A stretch of 64,000 bases of DNA from Streptomyces sp. yr375 (GTDB lineage: Bacteria > Actinomycetota > Actinomycetes > Streptomycetales > Streptomycetaceae): contig NZ_FOFF01000029.1 of NCBI RefSeq assembly GCF_900110755.1, positions 1 through 64,000 on the forward strand. The letters run 5' to 3'. The translations under genes were made by a program, and so were the position numbers. Position 1 is the first letter of the stretch; every line of letters starts with the position of its first letter. The notes beneath the pieces were generated by a model. That model was not told the DNA's origin, searched no databases, and saw only the letters and a program-made list of their open reading frames with translations. This document shows, one piece after another, positions 53,885 to 62,884 of the stretch.

Positions 53885-55093
53885 TCAGCCAACGAGGTTC
53901 GCGCGGCGCGTGTCCAGTGCGCCCGCGATGGTGAGCCGCTGGACCTCCGACGTGCCCTCGTACATCCGCAGCGACCTGATCTGGCGGTAGAGCCGCTCGG
54001 TGACGCTGTCCTTGACCAGCCCGGCCGCACCCATCACCTGGACGGCCGCGTCGATGGTCTCCTGGGCGGTCTCGGTGGCGTACAGCTTCGCGATGCTGGA
54101 GTGCTTGGCGAAGTTGCGGCTGCCCCGGTCGGCCTCCCAGGCGGCGCGGGCCACCAGCAGGGACCCGGCGTTGAGCCGCACCTCCATGTCGGCCAACGAC
54201 GCCTTGACGAGCTGGAGATCGAGCAGCTTGCCGCCGTAGGCGGGCCGGCTGCGGGCCCGGGCCAGCGCGGTGTCGGTGGCCCGGCGGGCGAAGCCGAGGG
54301 CGGCGGCGCCGACCGTCATCCGGAACCGTTCGAGCAGGTCCATGGCGATGACGAAGCCGCCGCCCGGCCGGCCGACGACACTGTCCGCGGGCACCCGGCA
54401 GTCCTCGAACGCGAGGTGCGCGAAGGACCTCGGGGCGATGGCGTCGATGCTCTCGCGCACCCGCAGCCCGGGGGTGTCCGCCGGGACGAGGAACGCGGTC
54501 AGCCCGAGCGGACCGGGGCCCTCGCCGGTCCGCGCGACGACGGTGTACAGGTCGGCGATGGTGCCGTTGGCGATCCACGCCTTGCCGCCGTCGAGGACGT
54601 ACCCGCCGTCGCTGTCGCGGTGGGCGGCGAGGGTGAGGGCGGCGACGTCCGAACCGGCGCCCTCCTCCGAGATCGCGAACGCGCCGATCCGGGAACCGTC
54701 GGCCAGCCCGGGAAGGTGTTTGCGCCGCTGCTCCTCGCTGCCGTACCGCAGCAGCGGGGTGGCGGACAGCGCCTGGATGGAGAGGGCGAAGTCGGCCAGG
54801 TCCTCGGCGTGCGCGAGGGTCTCACGCATCAGGCACAGCGCCCGCAGGTCACCGGGGTGCCCGCCGGTCCGTACGGCGTCGGGGTCGAGGAAGGCGAGCC
54901 AGCCGTCCGCGCCCAGCTCGCGGGTGAGCCGTACGCCGGTCTTGTCGGGGCCGCTCGCCAGCGCGTCCGCGTTCCAGCGGTCGGCGCGCTCGGCGCACCA
55001 GGCGTCGAAGGCGTGGGCGAGACGGCGGTGCGGCTCGTCGTAGAAGGGCAGTTGGAGAAGGTCCGGGTCGAGGTGGCGGAGGGGCGGGGTCAT
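53885..55093 (-). CDS. Acyl-CoA dehydrogenase family flavoprotein
   Basis: This 402-aa protein has the family signatures FAISEEGAGSDVAAL (~140), GGKAWIANGTIADLY (~165), MTVGAAALGFARRA (~245) and, near the C-terminus, QVMGAAGLVKDSVTERLYRQ followed by IRSLRMYEGTSEVQ, which holds the catalytic Glu region. Such FAD enzymes desaturate acyl thioesters, and in N-N pathways may oxidise a C-N or N-N bond in a carrier-bound substrate. ATG 55093 lies 10 bases downstream of the diiron oxidase gene stop, so the two are co-transcribed. Confidence 0.9.
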   Translation of the reverse strand: MTPPLRHLDPDLLQLPFYDEPHRRLAHAFDAWCAERADRWNADALASGPDKTGVRLTRELGADGWLAFLDPDAVRTGGHPGDLRALCLMRETLAHAEDLADFALSIQALSATPLLRYGSEEQRRKHLPGLADGSRIGAFAISEEGAGSDVAALTLAAHRDSDGGYVLDGGKAWIANGTIADLYTVVARTGEGPGPLGLTAFLVPADTPGLRVRESIDAIAPRSFAHLAFEDCRVPADSVVGRPGGGFVIAMDLLERFRMTVGAAALGFARRATDTALARARSRPAYGGKLLDLQLVKASLADMEVRLNAGSLLVARAAWEADRGSRNFAKHSSIAKLYATETAQETIDAAVQVMGAAGLVKDSVTERLYRQIRSLRMYEGTSEVQRLTIAGALDTRRANLVG

Positions 55094-55103
55094 GGCGGGC
55101 ACC

Positions 55104-57335
55104 TCAGATGACCAGGTCGGCGGCGGCTGCGGGCGGGGCCGTGCGCAGCCGTTTGACGAGCTCGTGCTCGACGAAGTGGGCGAAGGAGGCGTACCCGCGC
55201 CAGATCCGGCGCCACTCGCGCCGCACGGCCTCGGGACCGGCGTCGCGCCGCACCCCGTCGAGGTGGCCGACGATGATCTCGGCGGACTGGCGGGCGTGTC
55301 CGGCCGACAGGTTGTCGATCGACAGGTGCGCCTCCTCGTACGCGATGTCGAAGTGGTGGGCGCGCAGTTTCTGTATCTCGTGCAGGCGCATCTGGCCGAG
55401 CCCGAACATCTCGATGCCGAGGTTGTAGCCGAGGATCTCGTTGTAGAGCGAGTCGGGGAACAGGGCCAGGCTGATCTGGTGGATGGAGAACCCGTACAGG
55501 TGGTCGGGGAGTTCATCCTGGTCCAGGAAGGCGTCCTGGCGGATGTGCGGCAGGTGGACGGACATGCTGGCCAGCACCTGGTGGATGATCGTGATGTGGT
55601 TCTTGGCGAGGTCGCCGCGGCCCATCTCGTCGGCGTAGATGGAGAAGAGCATGGTGTCGCCGTCCCGGTGGCGGCGGCCGAGGTTGCCGATCCGGTAGGC
55701 CCAGGTGCCGTCGATGAGGCTGCCGAGCGCGAACGTCTTCTGGCCGAAGACCACCTCGTCGCGGTCCGGGATCTCGGTCAGCGGCCGGTAGGGGTCGACG
55801 AGCTTGTCCCAGTAGATGCGGTCGACGCGCTCCAGCAGCGCTTCGGGGGTGTACTCGAACCAGGAGGCGTCGGTGTGCCGGCCTTCGGTCCCGTGCTCGA
55901 ACAGCTCCTCGGCGGCGGCGAGTCCGGCCTCGGCGCGCTCGCGGGCGTGCGGCAGCAGGTGCGGGAAGTGCTCGATGTTGACGAGGCGGTGGAAGAACTC
56001 CCGGTCGTCCGCCGGGGCCGGCGCGGCGGGGACGGTGACGATGTCGTCCGGCGTCGAGGCGGCGAGCGCGGCGCTCCAGACGGCGGCCTGTTCGTCGCCC
56101 GCCGTGCAGGGCCGGAAGTCCAGGTCGGGTGGGTCGCCCGCGGCGATGGCGGCCGCCCAGGCGGTGAAGTCGGCCGCCTCCTGCTCGTCGAAGATGCCGA
56201 ACATCGGCCCGCCGAACTTGATGGACTGCAGGAAGCGGCAACTGCCGTCGGCCGTGGGGCGCAGTTGGCGTGAGGCGCGGAACTCCCGCATGAACGCGGC
56301 GAGATCGAGCTGCTCGGGGTCGGCGAACCAGTCGGTGAGCCGTTCCTTGCCGATCCGCACGGCGCGGTGCTGGCGGCCGGCGAAGGGCGCGTGCCGGGCC
56401 ACGATCGCGGCGACCCTGGCGTCCGGGGACAGCCCGTCGTGCCAGGCGGCGAGCTCGGTGAGCGCGGCGACGTGCTCGCGCTCCAGCCGCAGGACGAGCG
56501 TCACGCCGGCCAGCAGCCTGCGCCGGTCCTCGGGCCCGGTCGGCGCGTCGCGGGTGAACTCCAGGTATTCGGCGAGGGTTTCGCGCAGTTCGGTCTCCGG
56601 CAGGAACGCGTCCGCGCCGGTGAGCAGGTCGTCCACGCCGAGCGCGAGCAGCGCGTAGTGCACGCCGACGAGTTCGGGGAGGAAGGCGGCGGGCAGCCGG
56701 GACAGCGCCAGTTGGAAGCAGCCGTGCCACTCGGTGAGCGGACGGGCCCCGGCCTTGTGGAGGAAGTCGGCGGTCTCGATCTCCGGCAGGAACACCCCGA
56801 GGTCCTCCAGGGCGCGCCGCCGCAGTCGCGGCAGCCCGCGCTGCGGGTTCCCGGCGCCGAGCAGCCGGAAGTGCTGTCCGAACAGCCGGTTGACGACCAC
56901 GGAGGGCTGGGTCGCGGGCTGGGACACGGTGTCCAGCCAGCAGCCAGTCAGCAGGGCGAGCGGCGCCCGCTGCCGCAGCACCGCCCGGCGGGTCGCGGGG
57001 ACGGCGTCCCGTAACCGGCCGAGGTCCGCGGCGAGTTCGTCCCGTACCCCGCCGACCAGCGCGGCGATGTCGTCGGCGCCGATGTCGGTGTCGGCCGTAT
57101 CGGCGTCGGGTTCGGGCAGGAAGGCGGCGAGGACGTGGCGGGCCAGCAGCAGCGCGGTGGCGGACTCCTGGTCGCTCAGCAGCCGGCGCAGCAGCTCGCC
57201 GGGCGGCGCGGTGCGCAGCGCGGCGGCCTCGGCGACGGCCACGGGATCGCCGGCGAAGGGGGCGCGGGGCAGGGACGTCGTCAGGTCGGGGAGCGGGAAT
57301 CCGGCGGCGGTGGTCGGTCCGGCGGAGGCGGTCAT
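55104..57335 (-). CDS. Large heme-oxygenase-like diiron oxidase (iron-containing redox enzyme family)
   Basis: The C-terminal ~300 residues of this 743-aa protein carry the HDO metal-ligand pattern: ADEMGRGDLAKNH (Glu and His, ~570), AYEEAHLSIDN (Glu and His, ~680) and DNLSAGHARQSAE (Asp and His). Family members (UndA, BesC, SznF core) use a diiron site and O2 for N-oxygenation, C-C cleavage or desaturation. The first ~430 residues are mostly helical and of unknown role, making it much longer than the ~250-aa members. Its ATG overlaps the KAS III gene stop (TGATG). N-oxidation of the hydrazine unit or chain desaturation are possible roles. Confidence 0.78.
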   Translation of the reverse strand: MTASAGPTTAAGFPLPDLTTSLPRAPFAGDPVAVAEAAALRTAPPGELLRRLLSDQESATALLLARHVLAAFLPEPDADTADTDIGADDIAALVGGVRDELAADLGRLRDAVPATRRAVLRQRAPLALLTGCWLDTVSQPATQPSVVVNRLFGQHFRLLGAGNPQRGLPRLRRRALEDLGVFLPEIETADFLHKAGARPLTEWHGCFQLALSRLPAAFLPELVGVHYALLALGVDDLLTGADAFLPETELRETLAEYLEFTRDAPTGPEDRRRLLAGVTLVLRLEREHVAALTELAAWHDGLSPDARVAAIVARHAPFAGRQHRAVRIGKERLTDWFADPEQLDLAAFMREFRASRQLRPTADGSCRFLQSIKFGGPMFGIFDEQEAADFTAWAAAIAAGDPPDLDFRPCTAGDEQAAVWSAALAASTPDDIVTVPAAPAPADDREFFHRLVNIEHFPHLLPHARERAEAGLAAAEELFEHGTEGRHTDASWFEYTPEALLERVDRIYWDKLVDPYRPLTEIPDRDEVVFGQKTFALGSLIDGTWAYRIGNLGRRHRDGDTMLFSIYADEMGRGDLAKNHITIIHQVLASMSVHLPHIRQDAFLDQDELPDHLYGFSIHQISLALFPDSLYNEILGYNLGIEMFGLGQMRLHEIQKLRAHHFDIAYEEAHLSIDNLSAGHARQSAEIIVGHLDGVRRDAGPEAVRREWRRIWRGYASFAHFVEHELVKRLRTAPPAAAADLVI

Positions 57336-58300
57336 CACGGTTGCCTTTCGTCGTCGTCCGGCTTGCGGAGCAGTACGGCGGCGCGTGCCCCGGGCACGCT
57401 GGAGGCCAGCAGACAGTGGCCCCCGGCCCGCAGCCGTCCGGCGGTGTCGAGGTCGACGAGGTTGATCAGCGGGTCGGCGGCGAAGCAGTGGCCGATCCGG
57501 GTGATGTTGTCGGTGAACAACTGCTGCTGGGCGAAGCCCGCCTGGCGCTCCTTGAGCACCACGACGGGGGTGTAGAGGTTCGGGTGGACCAGGAGGTCGA
57601 GGTCGCCGGTCTTCATGCCGAGCGGGGTGAGCATCCGGTCGTTGACCTCGCGGGCGAGGTCCGGGCTGATCTCGTGGGACCAGTCGAGCGTGCCGGGGCG
57701 CTGGACGTGCGCGCCGGTGACGATCTCGTACGCGCCGCCGGTGCGCCCGTCGGCGGCCGACGTGATCAGGCAGGCCGCCGCGCCGTCGCTGAACAGCGCG
57801 TAGCTCTCCATCCGGGTGCTCTCGTCGGTGACCCGGTCGGTCGTGACGACCAGCACCCGGCGGTGCTGCCCGGACACCACGAGGGCCTGCGCGAGCCGGA
57901 TCCCGACCAGCAGGGTGGTGCAGCGGTTCAGGGTGACGCCGGTGCAGGTGGCGGCGGTCAGGCCGATGCCGGTCAGGACGGCGTCGGTGAAGCCGCCGTG
58001 GGTGCGCGGCCCGCCCGGGAAGCGGGTGGAGCACAGGACCAGCCCGTCGACGTCCTGGGGGGCGACCGCGGCGGCGGCCAGCGCGGCCCGGCCCGCCTCG
58101 GCGGCCAGGTCCTCCAGCGGCCGGTCCGTGCGGCGGACGTTGCCCCAGCCCCACAGCTCCGCCTTGGGCGCCATGGACAGCTCACGGGCCCGTTCCGCCA
58201 GGCCCTCGAGCCGCGAGTGGTGCACTTCCGTCTCGCCGAGCACGTAGGCGGCGCCGCCTAACAGGACAGGGTGGGCTGAAAGGACGGGGTGTGCCGTCAT
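57335..58300 (-). CDS. KAS III-like ketosynthase/acyltransferase
   Basis: This 321-aa thiolase-fold protein has its nucleophile Cys in VTLNRCTTLLVGIRLA (~120) and His in LLVHPNLYTP (~235). The site of the usual Asn (GNTS motif) reads IGHCFAADPLI, so the third catalytic residue is altered. The family includes FabH condensing enzymes and CerJ-like acyltransferases that move acyl groups to O or N. It overlaps the ICL/PEP-mutase-like gene (ATGA) and the diiron oxidase gene (TGATG). An acyl-transfer role is more likely than decarboxylative condensation, but this is inference. Confidence 0.83.
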   Translation of the reverse strand: MTAHPVLSAHPVLLGGAAYVLGETEVHHSRLEGLAERARELSMAPKAELWGWGNVRRTDRPLEDLAAEAGRAALAAAAVAPQDVDGLVLCSTRFPGGPRTHGGFTDAVLTGIGLTAATCTGVTLNRCTTLLVGIRLAQALVVSGQHRRVLVVTTDRVTDESTRMESYALFSDGAAACLITSAADGRTGGAYEIVTGAHVQRPGTLDWSHEISPDLAREVNDRMLTPLGMKTGDLDLLVHPNLYTPVVVLKERQAGFAQQQLFTDNITRIGHCFAADPLINLVDLDTAGRLRAGGHCLLASSVPGARAAVLLRKPDDDERQP

Positions 58301-59199
58301 GCCGGGCCTCCCGCCGGGTCCGTGTCGCGCATGAGGGCGTTGGCCCGCGGGTACGGCACGGCGTCGGCCGTGTAGGCGAAGGTGCCGTGCTCGTGGACCT
58401 CCTCGGCGGCGCGCAGGAACGCGCCCAGGGCGGCCCGGGAGAGCGAGGAGCCCAGGCTGATCCGCCGTACCCCCAGCGCCCGCAGCTCGGCCACGGACGG
58501 CCGCCCGGGGCCGCCGGCGAGGACGTTCACCGGCCGGGACACGGCGTCGAGCACCGCGCGGACGGCGTCGGTGTCCGGCAGCGAGGGGGCGAAGAGCACA
58601 TCGGCGCCCGCGGCCTCGTACGCCTGGAGCCTGCGGATGGTGTCGGCGAGGTCGTGGTGGCCGTGGAAGTGGTTCTCGGCGCGGGCGGTGAGCGTGAAGG
58701 GGAAGTCCAGGGACTTGGCCGCCTCCACTGCCGCGGCGACCCGCTCGACCGCGACCTCGAAGGGCAGGATCGGGTCGTCGGGGTTGCCGGTGGAGTCCTC
58801 GATCGAGCCGCCGACCAGCCCGGCCGCGGCGGCGAGCCGGATGGTGGTCGCCACGTCGTCGGGGGTGGGGCCGAAGCCGCTCTCCAGGTCGGCGGAGACC
58901 GGCAGCGCGGTCGCCTCGACGATCGCCCGGGCGTTGGCGAGGGTCTCGTCGCGGTCCACCCCGCTCGTCCCGTCGCCGCGGCCCAGGGTGTAGGCGAGGC
59001 CCGCGCTGGTGGTGGCGAGGGCGGCGAAGCCGAGGCCGGCCAGCAGCCGCGCGGTGCCCGCGTCCCACGGGTTGGGGATGACGAACGCCTCCCGCCGTTC
59101 GTGCAGCGCCCGGAACTCGGCGCCCTTGCGGTACTGGTCGGTGGGGCCGGTGAGGTCGGTGGGGCCGGTGGAGGGTTCCGGCACGGCGTGTGACGGCAT
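58297..59199 (-). CDS. Isocitrate lyase / PEP mutase superfamily protein
   Basis: This 300-aa TIM-barrel protein has FVIPNPWDAGTARLLAGLGF (~40), VSADLESGFGPTPDD (~105, Mg-binding Asp), GGSIEDS (~130), TLTARAENHF (~165) and GVRRISLGSSLSR (~250). It is of the short class often annotated as PEP mutase, oxaloacetate decarboxylase or methylisocitrate-lyase-like, and it lacks the KKCGH catalytic loop of true isocitrate lyases. It could cleave or make a C-C bond next to a carboxylate in precursor supply. ATG 59199 is chosen because the upstream in-frame extension is low-complexity. Confidence 0.85.
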   Translation of the reverse strand: MPSHAVPEPSTGPTDLTGPTDQYRKGAEFRALHERREAFVIPNPWDAGTARLLAGLGFAALATTSAGLAYTLGRGDGTSGVDRDETLANARAIVEATALPVSADLESGFGPTPDDVATTIRLAAAAGLVGGSIEDSTGNPDDPILPFEVAVERVAAAVEAAKSLDFPFTLTARAENHFHGHHDLADTIRRLQAYEAAGADVLFAPSLPDTDAVRAVLDAVSRPVNVLAGGPGRPSVAELRALGVRRISLGSSLSRAALGAFLRAAEEVHEHGTFAYTADAVPYPRANALMRDTDPAGGPA

Positions 59200-59290
59200 G
59201 GGGACCGCCCTTCTGTTCTCGTCTGTTCTCGTCAGCTCGTGGCGTCGGCCGGGAGCTCGTGGCATCGGCCGGGGCCGGGCCGACGGCGGC

Positions 59291-60085
59291 TCAGATGACC
59301 TCGACGTGCTGCCACCGCTCGCCGCCCGCGTCCCGGGCATCGGCTATCACGGACCGTACGACGGCCGTCACAGCGGTGGGGTCGGGTTCGAAGTAGAAGT
59401 GTCCGCCGTCGGCCCAGCGCAGCTCGGGCGGGCGCACGCACTCCCGCTCCCACGGCGTGAGCGCGGTGGCGTCGACATGGGGGTCGTCCCGCCCGTTGAC
59501 CAGCGTCACCGGTATGTCCAGCGGTGCGCCGGGCCGGTACTCGTAACCGGCGACGACGCGGAAGTCCGCGCGCAGGGACGGCAGCAGGAGTTCGGCGAGT
59601 TCCTCGTCGGCGATCACTTCCGGAGGCAGTCCGCCGAAGAACCCTACGGCCTCTGTGAACGTCTTTCCTTCCAGCCGGGCGATGTCCACGACCCGGCGCG
59701 TGGGCAGCAGGGACGGCGCCGAACAGCCGGAGGCGATCAGATGACGCAGATGCGAGTGGCCGCTCAGCAGCCTGGCCGCCTCGAAGGCGACCACGGCGCC
59801 GAGGCTGTGCCCGAAGAGCACGAACGGCCGGTCGGCGGCGGCCCGCACGGCCTCGGCGGCCCCGGCCGCCAGTTCCGCCACCGAGGCGACGTGTGGTTCG
59901 CGGTGCCGGTGGCCGCGGCCCGGCGGGCAGAAGGCGGCCAGTTCGGCGTCGTCACCGAGCGCGCGCTGCCAGGGAAGGAAGGCCCGGGGGCTGCCGCCGG
60001 CGGGCGGGAAGCAGAAGACGAGGGTGCCGGGGCGGGTGTCCGGCCCGGCGAGGTCGGACGTCAGGAACGGGCTGGGAGTGGGCAA
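59291..60085 (-). CDS. Type II thioesterase
   Basis: This 264-aa alpha/beta hydrolase has VFCFPPAGGSPRAFLPW (~23-40), the elbow FGHSLGAVVAFE (~95), the acid in NGRDDPH (~195) and the catalytic His in DGGHFYF (~225). This is the classical stand-alone thioesterase that clears stalled acyl groups from PKS/NRPS carriers. The start is TTG 60085, with a strong GGAGGT six bases upstream and no better ATG/GTG. It is first in the minus-strand tailoring run, divergent from the regulator. Confidence 0.9.
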   Translation of the reverse strand: MPTPSPFLTSDLAGPDTRPGTLVFCFPPAGGSPRAFLPWQRALGDDAELAAFCPPGRGHRHREPHVASVAELAAGAAEAVRAAADRPFVLFGHSLGAVVAFEAARLLSGHSHLRHLIASGCSAPSLLPTRRVVDIARLEGKTFTEAVGFFGGLPPEVIADEELAELLLPSLRADFRVVAGYEYRPGAPLDIPVTLVNGRDDPHVDATALTPWERECVRPPELRWADGGHFYFEPDPTAVTAVVRSVIADARDAGGERWQHVEVI

Positions 60086-60474
60086 GAGACACCTCCGTTG
60101 TTCACGTTCGCGAATCCCTGGTCAGCGGCCGGCGGCCGGCTTGCCGCTGTTCCAGCCGACGTCGGTGGCGAGCGGGTCGACGGGAGAGGTGAGAGAGGTA
60201 TGAGGGGTGAGAAATATTCCCGGAACCAGAAAGGGCCTGAGCTGATTTTTTTTCGAAGCCGACGACGAAGAAATATCGCCCTTGATGTTACTCGGCACGG
60301 CTGGACACCTACTTTCCGTTACCTCGTCGGGTGTTCACGCCATCGGCCGGAGAGTGGTTGATGGTGGAACCTGCCCGGGTTGGCGGTCTTTCCTGTGAAT
60401 CCACTTTCCTCCATCTCCGTGGCGGTGGAAAGTTCTACGATGGTTCGGGTATCGGCAATACGGAAACCTGAGGG
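60086..60474. promoter_or_regulatory. Divergent control region between thioesterase and LuxR-type regulator
   Basis: This 389-bp region holds no gene. It has two copies of GAAATAT (60211-60217 and 60270-60276), an 8-T run (about 60246-60253), and inverted arms ACTTTCC (60403-60409) and GGAAAGT (60427-60433) 17 bp apart, about 45 bp before the regulator start. These are candidate operator sites for the regulator and for the tailoring operon promoter. Confidence 0.5.
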
Positions 60475-61350
60475 ATGGCGCCCGTGACAAATGCAGGAAA
60501 GGGCAACGAAATGGACATTCGAGGTGTGGTTGTACGTGCCGCTTCAGGGCGATTGCTGGAGCCCGGGGTGACCACCTCGGTGGACCTGGGGGATGTCGGG
60601 GAGAAGCTGGCCGAATTATCGCGGATCATGCTTGACCAGGCTGCCCTCAGGGGCACCGAGGAAGCCTCTTCGGGCAACACCGGAATGCCCTTGAGGGTGG
60701 TCCACCTTCGGGACGTCCAAGAGATAAACGAGGCCATCGACGCCGTCCTCGAGGACGCGAAGGAGGAGATCCTCACAGCTCAGCCGGATGGCCCACGACC
60801 GGGCCCGGTACTGGAAGACGCCCTGGAATCGGTACGCGGCCGAATCACCGGCGGAGTGCGAATGCGGACGCTCTACCAACACACGGCGCGCTTTGACGAG
60901 CCGACGAAGGAATACGTCCGCAGAGTCGCCGAGTACGGGGCGGAAGTACGTACGCTGGAGGAGTTCTTCGACCGGCTCATCATCATTGACAAGAGGATCG
61001 CGTTCATTGCCGAGAACGACGAACGCACCGCGGCGGTCGCCGTGGAGGAGCCTGCCGTGGTGAGGTTTCTCTGCGATGTCTTCGAACGTTCATGGGTTCG
61101 CGCCGAACCCTTTCCGTTCGTCCCGGTGGCCGCTACCGAGGCGGCCCGGGAAGTCATCCCGGCCATTCGGGAGTCCATCAGGCGCATGCTGATCGAGGGC
61201 CACTCGGACAAGCACATCGCCCGGCGGCTGGGAATCAGCGAGAGGTCGCTCCAGGCGCACGTGGCGTCGATGAAGAAACAACTGAAAGCGCACAACCGGC
61301 TGCACCTGGGCTACCTGCTGGGCCGCAACGAAGCCGAATACGTCCTGTAG
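60475..61350 (+). CDS. LuxR-type HTH regulator with TrmB/PLD-like sensor region and a TTA codon
   Basis: The C-terminus of this 291-aa protein is a LuxR/GerE helix-turn-helix (~235-285; EGHSDKHIARRLGISERSLQ). The middle (MRTLYQHTARFDEPTKEYVRRV, ~125-145, and LIIIDKRIAFI) resembles the phospholipase-D-like sensor of TrmB-type regulators, without a receiver domain. A rare leucine codon TTA is in frame at 60616-60618 (GCC GAA TTA TCG). It is the only plus-strand gene among the tailoring genes and is the likely pathway regulator. Possible starts are ATG 60475, GTG 60484 (better SD spacing to GAGGG) and ATG 60511 (AAAGGG upstream). Confidence 0.85.
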   Translation: MAPVTNAGKGNEMDIRGVVVRAASGRLLEPGVTTSVDLGDVGEKLAELSRIMLDQAALRGTEEASSGNTGMPLRVVHLRDVQEINEAIDAVLEDAKEEILTAQPDGPRPGPVLEDALESVRGRITGGVRMRTLYQHTARFDEPTKEYVRRVAEYGAEVRTLEEFFDRLIIIDKRIAFIAENDERTAAVAVEEPAVVRFLCDVFERSWVRAEPFPFVPVAATEAAREVIPAIRESIRRMLIEGHSDKHIARRLGISERSLQAHVASMKKQLKAHNRLHLGYLLGRNEAEYVL

Positions 61351-61420
61351 CCGAACGCCGGCGGTCACCTATGTGAAGCGTTCTGCACATACCGAACTGC
61401 AAGCACCGATCTGCCCGCCC

Positions 61421-61437
61421 GACCGCCTGGAGCGGTC
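61421..61437. terminator. Hairpin between convergent regulator and exporter genes
   Basis: GACCGC (61421-61426) and GCGGTC (61432-61437) form a perfect 6-bp stem with a CTGGA loop in the 142-bp gap between two convergent stop codons. There is no T tract. Confidence 0.4.
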
Positions 61438-61492
61438 TGCGAGGCAGTGAACGAACTCGACCGGGTGTGGTCACCGCCTCGCAGCAGCCGAC

Positions 61493-62551
61493 TCAGTCGG
61501 ACGTGGCGGAGCCGGTGGACGTGGCGGAAGGCGTGGAGTTGGCGGTGGCGGTGGCGGTGGCGGTGGCGGTGGCGGAAGGCTCGGCCGAGCGTCCGGCATC
61601 CGGCCCGCTGTCCGTTACGGGGGAATCGGACGTACCAGTGGACGTACGCGCGGGCGTGGCCGCGCGTCCCGACAGCCGCGAGACCGCGACGCCGCCCAGA
61701 CACAGCGCACCGCCCACCACGGCCAGCCATGCGGGGACTTCGCCGAGAAGAACCCAGGACATCGCGACGACCAGTGCCGGTACGGCGTAGGTGGTCGCCC
61801 CCAGCTTCCCGGCGGTGGTACGGGCCAGGGCGTAAGCCCAGGTGGTGAAGGCCAAAGCGGTGGGGAACGCGCCCAGGTAGAGGATGTTCAGCGTCGCCGA
61901 CAGGGGCGCCTGCGACACCTGCGACACCAACTGCCCGGCGAACGGCAGACAGACGGCCGTACCGGTGAAACAGCCGAATGCCGTCACCTGCAACGCGGAC
62001 GCGTGGCGCAGCGCCGGCTTCTGGCCGACCACACCGATGCCGTAGGTGACCGCCGCCAGCAGACACAGCAGCACTCCGCCGAGGGACGAATTCCCGCCTC
62101 CCGAGGAGGAGATGCCGACCACGATTGCTCCGGCGAACGAGATCGCCATCCCGATGAGCACCATCCGCGGAAATCCTTCCCGCAGCAGCCACCCTCCGAG
62201 AATCGCGATCACCACGGGTCCCACATTCACGACCATCGCGGCGGTGCCGGCGTCGACCATCTGCTCGCCCCAGTTCAGCGCCACCATGTAGAGGCCGAAC
62301 CAGAACACGCCGGAAATGAGAATGCCCCGCCATGCTTCACGTGGCGGAAAACCGATTCCCTTGATGAGCAGCAACGCGCCCATGATGACGGATCCCGTCA
62401 GAAGACGCCCGAGCGCCAGCGCACCAGGACTGAAGTGATCGGCCACACCCCGGATGGAAACGAACGCAGATGCCCACAGAACAACGGTTATCGAGGCCGC
62501 CACCAGGGCACGTCGGTCGATCCGCGAGTCTTCCGAAATCGAGTGATCCAT
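61493..62551 (-). CDS. EamA/DMT-family transporter
   Basis: This 352-aa protein has about ten hydrophobic segments and two EamA repeats (ASITVVLWASAFVSIRGVAD near the start; VTYGIGVVGQ in the second half; VPALVVAMSWVLLGEVPAWLA at the end). DMT carriers export small metabolites or amino acids, and here it may export the product or a toxic intermediate. The C-terminal ~50 residues are a low-complexity Ser/Thr/Ala tail with (AT)n coded by a GGTGGC hexamer repeat (61,541-61,577). ATG 62551 has no clear SD. Confidence 0.85.
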   Translation of the reverse strand: MDHSISEDSRIDRRALVAASITVVLWASAFVSIRGVADHFSPGALALGRLLTGSVIMGALLLIKGIGFPPREAWRGILISGVFWFGLYMVALNWGEQMVDAGTAAMVVNVGPVVIAILGGWLLREGFPRMVLIGMAISFAGAIVVGISSSGGGNSSLGGVLLCLLAAVTYGIGVVGQKPALRHASALQVTAFGCFTGTAVCLPFAGQLVSQVSQAPLSATLNILYLGAFPTALAFTTWAYALARTTAGKLGATTYAVPALVVAMSWVLLGEVPAWLAVVGGALCLGGVAVSRLSGRAATPARTSTGTSDSPVTDSGPDAGRSAEPSATATATATATANSTPSATSTGSATSD

Positions 62552-62884
62552 GTCGGCAACGTAGACCGGAACCCGGAACCGGACCAGAGCAGTAGACACG
62601 TTCCAGCCACCCTCAACTGTCTCGACCAGCGCCTGCCGAAGCCGAGTTGCCCAAGCCGCATCGATCCCCCGGCACGGCCCGTCACCTCCCCCATCCGGCT
62701 CCCCGCAGGGTCGACGAGACACTCCCGCGACCGACCCCCATAGTCCGCACCTCCCGGCCACCGCCGGAGCGGGCGCGCCGACGCACCCTCCCTCCTTTCA
62801 GCCGCCGCCACCACGCGGACGACGCGTCCACGGGGCGCAGCGGGGCCCCGACAAGACGTATCCAAGGTTCACGCGAGCAAAACC
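62552..62884. other. Intergenic stretch between malonyltransferase and exporter genes
   Basis: This 333-bp stretch has no gene that I can support. The exporter frame is open for 70 codons 5' of 62551, but that extension is arginine/glycine-rich and has no good SD. The promoter of the exporter presumably lies here; no distinct motif was found. Confidence 0.4.
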
